Shown here: one piece after another, positions 11,535 to 29,200 of the stretch | How the letters are laid out: each line of letters starts with the position of its first letter | How positions within the stretch are numbered: the stretch's first letter is position 1 | NCBI GenBank assembly: GCA_947172415.1 | Contig: OX359202.1 | Span: 684,501 to 748,500 of the forward strand | Length of the DNA stretch: 64,000 nucleotides | Direction of reading: 5' to 3' | Source of the DNA: Chondrosia reniformis | Taxonomy: Eukaryota; Porifera; Demospongiae; Chondrillida; Chondrillidae | Position numbers and translations under genes: made by a program | Notes under the pieces: model-generated | The model's input: only the letters and a program-made list of their open reading frames with translations | Databases searched by the model: none | What the model was told of the DNA's origin: nothing

Positions 11535-11762
11535 ACATGCCAAGGATTCACAGAAGATCAAGATAAAGAAAAAGACAAAGACTCCCAGGATCACTGATGA
11601 AGGGTGGAATTCCCAGAAACGGCTGTCTGACCCAGTGGAGAAGAAGATGAAAGAAGGGAAAAGAAGGAAGAAAAGACTACTGTATCTTCATCTAAAGCTC
11701 TCTTTAGGTTTAGTTCCCCTATAGGCTCTTTTTACAGAATAGGCATATAGCATGTAGGAAAA
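11535..11762 (+). mobile_element. SINE-like dispersed repeat, family 1, copy a
   Basis: Carries the shared body TCACTGATGAAGGGTGGAAT, CCCAGAAACGGCTGTCTG, a purine-rich GAAGAAGATGAAAGAAGG stretch, AGGTTTAGTTCCCCTATAGG and a GCATGTAGGAAAATGGT tail. Other copies lie at 14233, 14670 (inverted), 28140, 43507 and 50522, with fragments at 42629 and 49277. Confidence 0.85.
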
Positions 11763-12130
11763 TGGTATCTTAGATTTTTCATGCAAGTATATATACTAAC
11801 AATTAATACAGAGAGCATATGCATTAATTCAAATAACAATTTTTTAATAACTTGCAATTGTGTGTATATGTGTGGGTTGGATCTATCATAGCCACAGCCG
11901 CTGTGCAGATTTTTTCTGCATATATAATTTATGTATAAATTGGTTCCACTGTACGACAAATGCATGTAACAGTATATTGACAAGGCAGTTTGGAATTAAC
12001 ATTATAAAGAAAATGCTAAAGTACAATCAAATCTGTCTGTTATGATAATATATTTGTACATAATGCTACATGAATAGCAATAACTACATAGGAATTCCAA
12101 AGTTTGAACATCATTTTTGTCTAGAGCTGT

Positions 12131-15100
12131 TTAGAAATTTTCTTTATTGTAAAAGAATTTTGCACGGTCAGCTCCACTCAACTCGTTGAAGCGGTTGCAG
12201 TTGCCGTGCAGAGTGTGGGAAAGTCCCTTGGGACCACAGAAAATGACCCCAACGTCAGTTCTAAAATGGGAACATAAAATTAATTTTATCATATAGTTTT
12301 ACTGCTATATATATACAATGAATTGATTTCTATCAATTAATGAGCTTATTAGTAGTACTTATCACATATTTTGATTGCTTGTAATATATAAATTTATCTG
12401 ATAAAGGTTCATGGACCAAAATGTCCTATTATATTATAAGAATAATTGTGATAAATGCTACAGATAAGATGATTATTCTATAGTATAAAGAGGTACATAA
12501 GACTATATATGATTCACTATTAATCAGAAAAAATATAGTAAATGAAACAAATGTTATCATTACCTTGGGTGTGCCATGGAAATTTGATCAAAAATAGACT
12601 CCCAATTTGGCCTGCCATAGAAGGTCTTTTGTTGGAGACCTGTGATGGGGTCTTCTCCTTCTGCATCGTGTAACATGATCACCTTGGCATCTTTTTCATC
12701 CCAGCCTCTAGTCAGGTAAATGTTATAGTTTAGGAACTTGTTCAATCCTCTCTCTAACATCTGTGAGAGTGTACGTATAGACAAAAAACATAATATAGGA
12801 TGGTTTGTAGCATGCATGTTTGTTGACTACATAACATTAATTGGAAAATTGTGTAATTCATAGGAATGAATAGTAAACTGAAAAATGGTGGCAGGGGAGG
12901 GTCTGTGTGCCCATACCTGTTGCTCTAGGTTCTGTAGCAGATCACTAAACCACTCAAATGAGCTAGTGTCAGGTGCTATCCAGAAGAAGTAAACCTTCTT
13001 CAGCTTTAAGGTTGCAGTCTCATCTTGCAGCCTGTACCTGTGGATAGAGCAGAGAATGCATAACTATTTAGCCTGACATATCAGCCCTGATACGTATATA
13101 TTGCTATTATAAGCCTGCTTATATTTAACTAATAAGCTATGATTATATATCTACATACATATATGGCAGTATACTGACTTACCATACAGACTTCAAGACT
13201 GATGCAAATGGAGTGATGCCAATTCCAGCCCCCACAAGTACGCCCACTTCAAAATTAAACACATCCTTTGCACATACACAGAGAAGCATGCAGTAAATAA
13301 ATAAATTAATTACTTAAATAAATTGTTTTGCGATCTCATATACGCAAAACTTACTTCAGAAGCAGTTCCAAATGAACCGTCAATGAATATCCTAAAGAAT
13401 ATATAATGTTTCGTCAGGTTAAAAGATCTAGTGCAGCTGCACTCATACAAATGCCTTCCACATATCTATCTATAGTCACGCCCACCACACGCCCACCACA
13501 TGCCCACCACATGCCCACCACACGCCCACCCACATACCTGGGCAGGTCCCGTGACTGCCTAAAGAGACCAGACCCCACCCCCAGGTACCTCCCAACAGCA
13601 CCTACATATATAGGAATGTGAAGCTGCATCACTGAAGCATGAAGGATGTCTATAACACACCCACCTGTCCAGTCTCCTACTACACGAATGTGAACACTAA
13701 AGTAATCTTCCTCAGGTGACTGAAGAACGAGACATAATATGTTACCATGGTAATTATAATGTTAAAAGGTATCCATCTGTCTTACTGAAGTCAGTGTGAA
13801 TGGATGCCATTCCAAAAGGGATGCTCTGGGAACATTGATAAATACATATTGTCCGACTTCAGCATGGAAAAATGGCCGTTTCATTTGAATCTCATAAACC
13901 TTTGAGGGATGTTCCACAACCTTAAAGTAGCATATAGATATTGGTAAATATATCTGTACATTATTAAAGACACAATATAAATTAATACATTGGACATATT
14001 ATTTTATTCAATTTTTGCATAGTGATTGAAGATAGGGGTTTTCCTGTGTAGGTTTCCATGGATACAGTTACCTTAGTGATGGTCACTGGAAGGAAGTACT
14101 GTATATGTCTAATGATCCTCTCCAACACATATATACCAAGAGGTCCAATGAACCACATCCAGGACTGTGCATGTATGAAATAATGAAACAAAGAATAGAG
14201 TAACACGATAGCATTTGATATGTACGTACATGACCAGTGGAGAAGAAGATGAAAGAAGGGAAAAGAAGGAAGAAAAGACTCCTGTATCTTCATTCAAAGC
14301 TCTCTTCAGGTTTAATTCCCCTATAGGCTCTATTACAGAATAGGCATAGCATGTAGGAAAATGGTATCTCAGATTTTTCATGTATATAACCAGTAATTTG
14401 TATAATGTTTTTTTGCAATGTCATGTGAAACCAATTTTATTCTATGGACTATACATTCTTAGTGTGTCTAGTGTTGTATCTACTGTGTTTAGGTCCTCCA
14501 TGTCTACCTTGTGCTGAAGGGAATCAGCTCATAATAATAATAACATGTTGATAAAGTAAGGTAGTAGACTACGTATAGCCTATAGTTGAAAATACGTACT
14601 TTTATATACGTAGGCACTATGTTCAAGGGATTCTCTATCTCAACAATAATCTAACACAGCATATTTCAACATGCTACATCTAGAGGAAAGGCCTATAGAG
14701 AACTAAACCTAGTGAGAGCTTTGGATGAGGATACAAGAGTTTTCTCCTTCTACTCCTCTTCTTCTACACTGGGCCAGACAGCTCTTTCTGGGAATTCCAC
14801 CCTTCATCAGTGACCCTGGGAATTATTTGTCTACTATATATGAAGGGGTAATTTTCCTACTTCCTATGGTAATACTATTAGCTCTTGTTATCACATCTCT
14901 GTTGTCATTTTTCAGATTGCTTGTGAAATTCAGACAAAACATGAAATGATGCTCACGGTGGGGGCAGCTGCTTCGAAGGTTGGGGCTTGCTTACAAATGT
15001 TGAAGATTGCTTCACTTCTGGAGCAGTTTGCTGGATCATGTTGCTTGTAGTTAGTCTGGACTGGCAGAAGGCGTCTAAACAAATAGAAACAAATAAATAA

Positions 15101-17981
15101 CCAACTGAGTAACTAGTTTGTTACATGTTTGTGCATAAAAAATCATAACTCCATAAAGACCTACGTAATTATAAACACAGTATATATACAGAAGGATGGA
15201 TAATAACACTGATATGTACACTTTATGGTTTATGACATTTGAGATTACTACATCTATATAAAGATGATGCAATACACCAAAAAATGGTTGAAACAGACTC
15301 TACTAAAGATAGCTTTCCTTTTTAGATATAGAAGCCCACAAGAAGAATATCCTATTTATGTGGAAAACTAGTCATTGATAAAAAATATGTTTTCCAACTA
15401 CTGGTGATAAAATTATATATATATATATATACATAGGCCCATTTTTAACATTCCAGGATGTGTCTTCAATTATATGCAATGGTATATGACTATATATATT
15501 TGAACAAACGAATGTTATGTCTAAGCATATAAATTGCATAAGGTATATGTACATGTAATAATTGTGTCAATTACTGTATATAAAAGTAATCCATTTGGTT
15601 GTTTCCTATACAGTAGTATATATAATATTATTTAAGTGCTAAATATATACTTAAGCCATGCATCTTGTATGTAAATATATAGTCTCTATTGTTATACATA
15701 TATAATCATAGGAAGTTTTACACATAATATTGTATGTATATATACTGTACATATGTTTAACCTGTCTCCATCTACAAGACCTACTGGAATTGATGGAGAC
15801 CCAAAGCGATCAGATATATCCCAAACAAGTGATGGGTGTACCAAAAGACTTCAAAGTACTTCCTCCTAGATGTCACATGAATAATCGAAATGATAACCAA
15901 ACCACAACTATTATATCAAACATCAAGAAGGGAGAAAATATGAACGAAGCAATTACTGGGAATTAACCTATAGAAAGCTGATTATGACCACCAGTGCTCT
16001 GCCACTGAGCTACAATTACCACAGCACTGCTCCATTCATGTTTCCCCTCTTATATAAGTACAAGCTAGTAATTAGTCTTCATTCAACAATTAATGGTGAT
16101 TCTCAATGCATATGGTCTGATAATACAGATATCGAATACAGATATCTTATACCACATAAGCCCTACAGATAACATGTCTGTGCATTACATACATACTTAT
16201 TAAAGGAGCAACAGCAACTTATAATAGAACATTTCAACCCATAGCTATAGGTCTTTATCAGCAAACATTATCAATAATTTGTGTTACTGCTGCTCAATCT
16301 GGATTTCATCATGATCGTAACAAACAATCCTTATCACTTCATACCTAATAAATTCCACAGATGAGGTTACCATTAGAAACAGCACAACTACCATAATGTG
16401 ACCCGTCACTCCAGCATCTGTCATGAGTATACAAGCAAAGAAGAGGAGCACTTACAAATATAGTTACAACTTCACTATGGAATTCAGAAGACAAATTAAG
16501 AGGGAGGACTATTTCAAATATATATAAAAATTTCAGAAAAAGCTGCTATATAACCAAAGAGTTACGTACACTATCCACAGAGTTAGGCCTTTTAAGTATA
16601 ACTGTTCTAGTTGATATTCTATAGTATACATAGCTTAGTCACTGAAGTGATTAATATGAACTTACATGTTGTAAAACAGAGAGCAATGGGATCAATTGGT
16701 GTTGGAAGTCCAGCTGGAATCGGCTGGGACGCCAGAGGAGCGAAACCTCTTTCTTGAATGATCTCTTCAGTTAGATTGTACAATGCTGCAAACCTCTCAT
16801 AGTTGTACCAATGAGCTCCTGTGTGGACAACTATAGACAAGAGGGGGAGGGGAAGCTAGGGGAGGGACCAGCAACTGTATCCACTTGATGTGGCAGAGAC
16901 AATCAATTAGGTGAGGGGTGAAGTGGATAGTGGAAGAGTGGAAGTATAGAGAAGGGAGTAATGCATTGAGGTATACAGGGAACAGCTAGGGGAAAGAAAA
17001 GATGAAGAAGAGAAGTGTTGTAAGCATATAAGTAACAAGAACATCCATAACAAGATTGAATACATAATATATATATATGGACGTAGATGGATGAATATGG
17101 GGATTTAATATTGGATGGGTATATAAATTATGCTACTGTACATATACATATATATATATATATATATATATTAAAACGTACTACTTCCCACAACAATAGC
17201 CCAAGCAAACCATTGATGAAAAGTGATGTTCTTGTCCAACAATGTCCGTATTCCTCTCGGAGCACACTATATAATATACACTTATATAAATGTATTAAGG
17301 GCTTTGTGACTTTATATGTAATCATGCTGTATGCTGTAGTACTTTAATTTTAAAATGAGTAAGATCCTGTAATTAAATATACAAAGGACTGAGTCTTATA
17401 CTTGCCTTGCAACATCCTCTGATGTGCGATACCAAATTTCTACAAATTGGCAGGAGCACAAGGGCCGTGTTCAGGTTGATAATGTTAGCGGGTCCCCTTG
17501 CAAAGGCCAAAGCATGCTAAAAGTTATATAACAGGCAAAATGTAATGAAAGCACTTGTAATAGGTAAATATTAATTTTACTTAAAAACTTCCCAGTCACT
17601 TCTAGCTATTATTTATATATACAGGATGGGGTAGAATACCAACCATGTATATGCTCGTATGTATATATGAGAGATTATTTTATCTCTAATATATATATAT
17701 ATATAGCTAAATAGGATATATATGCCTTACCAGAGTTCGAATCCGCATATAGAAATACTGAGGGTGCAGATGAAATCGAAGAAAAAATCCAATAAATAAT
17801 CCTATATTCGTTAGCATCCATATTACCTGTGAAACGATAGATAATATGTGACGGTGATTCGTAGGAGTTCAAGTTTTGTATATACAGTATTAAGTGAATA
17901 TTGCAAGGGATTTGCGTAACTTACAAAGAAAATATATCTAGGGAGGTCGATCCGTAGACGATACCAGTAGCTAGAGCGCAT
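12131..17981 (-). CDS. NADPH oxidase catalytic subunit (NOX1-4 type)
   Basis: Transfers electrons from NADPH through FAD and two b-type haems across a membrane to oxygen, giving superoxide. Seventeen minus-strand exons: 17981-17925, 17826-17731, 17516-17406, 17266-17182, 16830-16666, 16417-16345, 15865-15785, 15074-14957, 14164-14072, 13920-13786, 13719-13665, 13601-13538, 13391-13355, 13265-13183, 13037-12917, 12760-12564, 12260-12131; phases close at 566 residues (human NOX2: 570). Visible: haem histidines in [20 protein letters not shown] and [17 protein letters not shown] with 13-residue spacing; FAD motif [30 protein letters not shown] motifs [17 protein letters not shown] and FCGP; terminal NKENF. 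No EF-hands, so not NOX5/DUOX. Intron 3 has a GC donor. Orthology within NOX1-4 is not resolved. Confidence 0.95.
14233..14366 (+). mobile_element. SINE-like repeat, copy b (5'-truncated)
   Basis: Begins at CCAGTGGAGAAGAAGATGAA and runs to the GCATGTAGGAAAATGGTAT tail; close to copy a at 11.6 kb. Lies in NOX intron 8, on the strand opposite to the gene. Confidence 0.85.
14670..14822 (-). mobile_element. SINE-like repeat, copy c (inverted)
   Basis: Reverse-complement copy from CATGCTACATCTAGAGG through CCTATAGAGAACTAAACC to CTTCATCAGTGACCCTGGG. It faces copy b across 300 bp within the same NOX intron, so the transcript could form a long imperfect hairpin. Confidence 0.85.
15955..16025 (-). 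mobile_element. tRNA-like / tRNA-derived SINE head
   Basis: The minus strand reads TAGCTCAGTGGCAGAGCA, an excellent pol III A-box/D-arm, followed about 30 nt later by GGTTAATTCCC, a passable B-box/T-arm. I could not fold a convincing acceptor or anticodon stem, so a tRNA-derived element is favoured over a functional tRNA. Located in NOX intron 6. Confidence 0.5.
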
Positions 17982-18155
17982 CTTCACGGGTAGCTGCGTC
18001 AAAGTAGTACACGAGCTGACGTTTCCGCTCGCAGTACGTTCAACCAGTAATCCCGTCTAACGGGACGTATTAAAATAGCGATGGTTTCCGTGTCACGTGA
18101 CAGAGGGTTCTTTTGCGAAAATAATTCGAATATTATTATAAACAAAACCAAAAAG

Positions 18156-25153
<6,998 letters not shown>

Positions 25154-25244
25154 TTTTAATATTATTCATAGTTCATATATTTACGTGACCGACCAGGACG
25201 TGGTTGAAGAAGTCTGTAGTAGATTTTAGTGCATCGAAGATCCA
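25154..25244. promoter_or_regulatory. 91-bp divergent promoter
   Basis: Separates the start codons of the FHA-UBZ gene (minus) and the PPxY membrane-protein gene (plus). It includes the overlapping 5' leaders of both; no TATA box is clear. Confidence 0.55.
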
Positions 25245-25817
25245 ATGGATAACATCAACAATACCTCGGCAGCGTTTATAGGAGCTGCCGTAACTCTAGT
25301 CTTGGCAATTTTATTCTTCATCTTCCTAGCGATAATGATTAAACTCTGCCTAAAGTACCTGTACCAGAAGAGAATGTTGGAGGCAAGAAGAGTTGAAGCG
25401 CAAGCGAGAAGACAGCAACAAAGACAAGTGCCACCCGAAGTACCAGTTAATCCCACTTTTGATTGGCACCATTCCATTCGCATAGCCGGTTCTCCTCCAC
25501 CGACATATACTGAAGCAAAGGAACTCCCAACAGTCGGTCCAAACGAAGAGATTTCCCTTCAGAAGGTAGAACCCGAAAATGAAGGAGAAGACGAACAGGA
25601 ACAAAATAATTTCGTAGCTGAAACAAACGACAGAAATGTTCAATCAGCAGACGAAAGTCCGAGGGATGTAAATGGAGAGCTTTTAACTGCTGAACAGACA
25701 ACGCAATCCAACGGTACGACATCGTTAGGTCCGTTGCCCCCGATACCGACTGAGGGCGACGGCAACGAGTCGAACACCTACTATCTATGGAGGGACGGCA
25801 ATAACAGCACGCACTAA
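25245..25817 (+). CDS. Small single-pass membrane protein with PPxY motif, intronless
   Basis: 190 codons in one exon. A very short N-terminal segment with a possible N-glycosylation site (NNTS), one strongly hydrophobic helix at about residues 11-36 (FIGAAVTLVLAILFFIFLAI), then basic residues on the cytoplasmic side. The tail has PPPTY near residue 86, a WW-domain ligand typical of adaptors for NEDD4-type ligases, then a long acidic, Asn/Glu-rich disordered region. It resembles small PPxY adaptors in design only; no orthologue is recognised. An AATAAA at about 26217 could end the transcript in a 3' UTR of about 400 bp. Confidence 0.75.
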   Translation: MDNINNTSAAFIGAAVTLVLAILFFIFLAIMIKLCLKYLYQKRMLEARRVEAQARRQQQRQVPPEVPVNPTFDWHHSIRIAGSPPPTYTEAKELPTVGPNEEISLQKVEPENEGEDEQEQNNFVAETNDRNVQSADESPRDVNGELLTAEQTTQSNGTTSLGPLPPIPTEGDGNESNTYYLWRDGNNSTH

Positions 25818-26282
25818 CGAGACTTTGTGTACAGTGTGCATGATATATATATATGTATGCATGTCTCCTTCGCCAGTCCAATTCCTACCGATATACATTT
25901 CAATGTTGTTAATTTTTTGATTTGTTAAGTTTTTTGTTTTGAATCTTAAACTATATACATGTATATGTGGTAAATATAAATAATATACTTGTTGGCAAAT
26001 ATGTAAGTGTTTTTACATGCAGTGTATCCATTCAGAGTATTGTCCAATAGTATATATTCCTGGTCTTGTAGTCCAATGCAGTCAAGGGTGCCAACTGATT
26101 GTTTAATGTTAAGCTTTTATCACAAGTCAAGTTTTCAATGTGTACAAACAGAAACTATGTAAATATCTGGTTCAATTTCAAGGCAAAATGAATTTGAACA
26201 GTACAAGTTGGCGACAATAAACAAAATTACATGTGCAGTAGGTTATATACGTAGACCTAGGCTACAAACAGCTCTTAGCAGA

Positions 26283-29200
26283 TTACTGGTATCCTGAAGT
26301 ACCATACTGACTGGCATACTGAGAGTTGGCTTGGGGGTACATGCCATACTGAGCATAGTATTGCTGGTATTGCTGGTACTGCTGAGCCTGGGTGTAGGCC
26401 TGCTGGGCCTGAGCATAGGACTGTGGGGAGGGGGAGGGGCAGGGAGGGTAATGGGTGGAGGAGGAGGGGAGGGGTAAGTGGAGTGGAGGAGGGGCAGGGA
26501 GGGTAATGGGTGGAGGGGTAAGTGGAGTGGAGGGGGAGGGAGAGGGTTAAGTGGAGTGGAGGGAGAGGGTTAAGTGGAGTGGAGTGGAGGGAGAGGGTTA
26601 AGTGGAGTGGAGTGGAGGGAGAGGGTTAAGTGGAGTGGAGGGGGAGAGGGTTAAGTGGAGTGGAGGGGGAGGGGTAAGTGGAGTGGAGTGGAGGGAGAGG
26701 GTTAAGTGGAGTGGAGGGGGGAGAGGGTTAAGTGGAGTGGAGGGGGAGGGTTAAGCGGAGTGGAGGGGGAGGGGTAAGCGGAGTGGAGGAGGAGGGGGAG
26801 GGGTAAGTGGAGTGGAGGAGGAGGGGGAGGGGTAAGTGGAGTGGAGGAGGAGGGGGAGGGGTAAGTGGAGTGGAGGAGGAGGGGGAGGGGTAAGTGGAGT
26901 GGAGGAGGAGGGGGAGGGGGAGGGGTAAGTGGAGTGGAGGAGGAGGGGGAGGGGTAAGTGGAGTGGAGGAGGAGGGGGAGGGGTAAGTGGAGTGGAGGAG
27001 GAGGGGGAGGGGTAAGTGGAGTGGAGGAGGAGGGGGAGGGGTAAGTGGAGTGGAGGAGGAGGGGGAGGGGTAAGTGGAGTGGAGGAGGAGGGGGAGGGGT
27101 AATTGGAGTGGAGGAGGAGGGGGAGGGGTAAGTGGAGTGGAGGAGGGGGAGGGGTAATTGGAGTGGAGGAGGAGGGGGTAAGTGGAGTGGAGGAGGGAGA
27201 AGGGCAGGGAGTACATGGAGTGAAAGGGTACCGGTAAGTGAGCGATAAGGGAGGCATAGAAAGGGAAGAATTAAATGAGGAAGAGGTGGCATGCTATCAG
27301 TAACTGATATATCCATGTTAGTTACATCCCATTGACGGAGGCATGAATACCAAACAGCATAAGCAGACTATCTCTGAATCTGATGAGGGAAGCTTGAACA
27401 ATATTTGTGAATAATTCTGTGAATAGGATCACATGAGACAAGTAGGAAGTACTACAAGAACAATGCTCAGTCTTATAGCTTCACACAACCTACAGATATT
27501 TCACAAGTTCTAGAACCAGACATTTGAACAGAGCACGGTACATACTTTCAATAAACTGTTACAAGAGGAAGTATTAGGTTGGGTACATGCACTTCAAAGA
27601 GGAAGTGAACAGTACTAACAAACTGGTCATGCGCGGTGGAACCATCCACCCAAACAAACATTCCACGGATAGCCAAGAAACCACGTAATATTATGTAGTA
27701 CAGTATGTTTTTGAAGGAAGCCAACAGTTGAGAATCAGGAACAGCACAACACAAAGACAGTATAGTATGGTTGCAACTAATAGTCAATCTCTTCAATTCA
27801 ATATTCTTATTAAACTGGGAAATTCTCCCTTAAATAGCCAGAGACCACCTTACCGCAGAGTGCCCAGTTAAAGTAATACACAATCATCATCATTTGATTC
27901 TGGATATTACCCCACCCACTCATGTCTCCTGAGGAGCACAATGAGCTAGTAGGTAGAACCAAAGTTCACTTGATGGGAACCAGGGTCAGGAGACATGAGT
28001 GGGCGGGTTGAATCCAGAGGCAAATGGTGATGATAATCAATGCTCTGAGAGAGTAAAGTCCCATTTTTACAAAAGTAACTAATCTATAGATACGGATATA
28101 GAGGACTTACAAAAGATATTTAAACAAGAAGAAAAGGTTCCCAGGGTCACTGATGAAGGGTGAAATTCCCAGAAACAGCTGTCTGGCCCAGTGTAGAAGA
28201 AGAGAAGTAGAAGGAGAAAACTCTTGTACCCTCATCCAAACCTCTCACTAGGTTTAGTTCCCTATAGGCCTTTACTCTGAAGTAGATGTAGCATGTAAGA
28301 ATGGTGTGCTGGATTACTCATATACACTATCACATACTTGGGCCTGTGCCTGCGCCTGTTGTTGCCCTGTAGCTGAATAGTATGCTGACAGCTGCTGCTG
28401 GTATTTGGTCCACTCATCAGAGTAGGTCTGCTCTGTGGCACTTGGCTGACTGCCAGCTGCCTCCGTGCTCATCCCTTCCTCTTCTGGACTGTCTGGTTCT
28501 TGTGGAAGAGTTTGACTGATTTCAGAGGAGGATCCTGGTTCTGCTGAATGAAAGCCTTCTGGTTTTGGCTTCTTGCTAGGAGTTGAGCTATATATCAGTG
28601 AAGTGATAATCAAAACCACAACCATTATATCATACTTTATGAATAATAAACAAATACTTAGTAAATCAAAATAAACACTTGTATTTACCCCTCATCCGTA
28701 TCATTAACTGTCCTCTTCTTTGGAAAGATGCCTGGTGCCGTTGAGCCAGTAATATCCTGGTATTCTTCATAGCCAGCTAGTACCCTGAGTACAATGGAGA
28801 AACAATAACAAACCATCCCACACAATACTTTCAATACAAAATCAGTCTGTTCAACCTTTCAACTTTGATAAGTGGACAAGTTCTCAGGAATCTATGTAGC
28901 TATGTATGTACGTACATACGTATGTAGGAGTTCCACTGATGTATATACGTACATTCCTAGATGATAGGGATTTCTTCTAACTGCACCAAATTTATATTTG
29001 AGATGGTTCATCTCTTAGTCTTTTGAGCGCCAAATCTCTAAAAGAATCAACTGTGTGTCTTTAGAAGCTCAAGAGACTAAAAGATGAACCATCTCAAAGA
29101 TGTAACTAATGTTGCATTACTAGTGAGGAACTTACCGCTCCAAAGTAGAACCAAATTCTTGTAAGTATTGCAATCTCCTCTGCCTAAACATGGCCTTTTC

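Larger units (their letters stand above)
8760..11540 (+). repeat. Old segmental duplication, copy 1
   Basis: Co-linear with 56070-59250. Shared landmarks in the same order: ATGGCCAATTGGCCAATAAT (8776), the TAGAACATTCTAACA region (9017), AACAATTAGAAC/TATTAACTT (9659), the 618-bp core (10501-11118), AAAGGAGAAGAAACA (11230) and CAGTATACTCTTGTAAA (11508). Outside the core the copies differ by many substitutions and indels. Confidence 0.75.
8351..12130. other. Gene-free interval between AAR2 and NOX
   Basis: No convincing coding exon. It holds the first copy of a diverged 2.8-kb duplication (8760-11540), three 27-bp tandem repeats at 9535-9610, the 618-bp conserved core at 10501-11118 and a SINE-like copy at 11535-11762. 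The small minus-strand frame at 10364-10558 overlaps the core and its promoter-like flank; only a short stretch resembles the matching frame in the second copy, so it is not called as a gene. Confidence 0.6.

Noticed and set aside
15730-15966. Plus-strand 78-codon ORF
   Set aside because: Antisense to NOX exon 7, which carries the second pair of haem histidines.
26702-27316. Pro/Leu/Ser-rich ORFs of 162-204 codons
   Set aside because: They read through the intronic G-rich minisatellite in three frames; no conserved domain and they lie within a PRPF39 intron.
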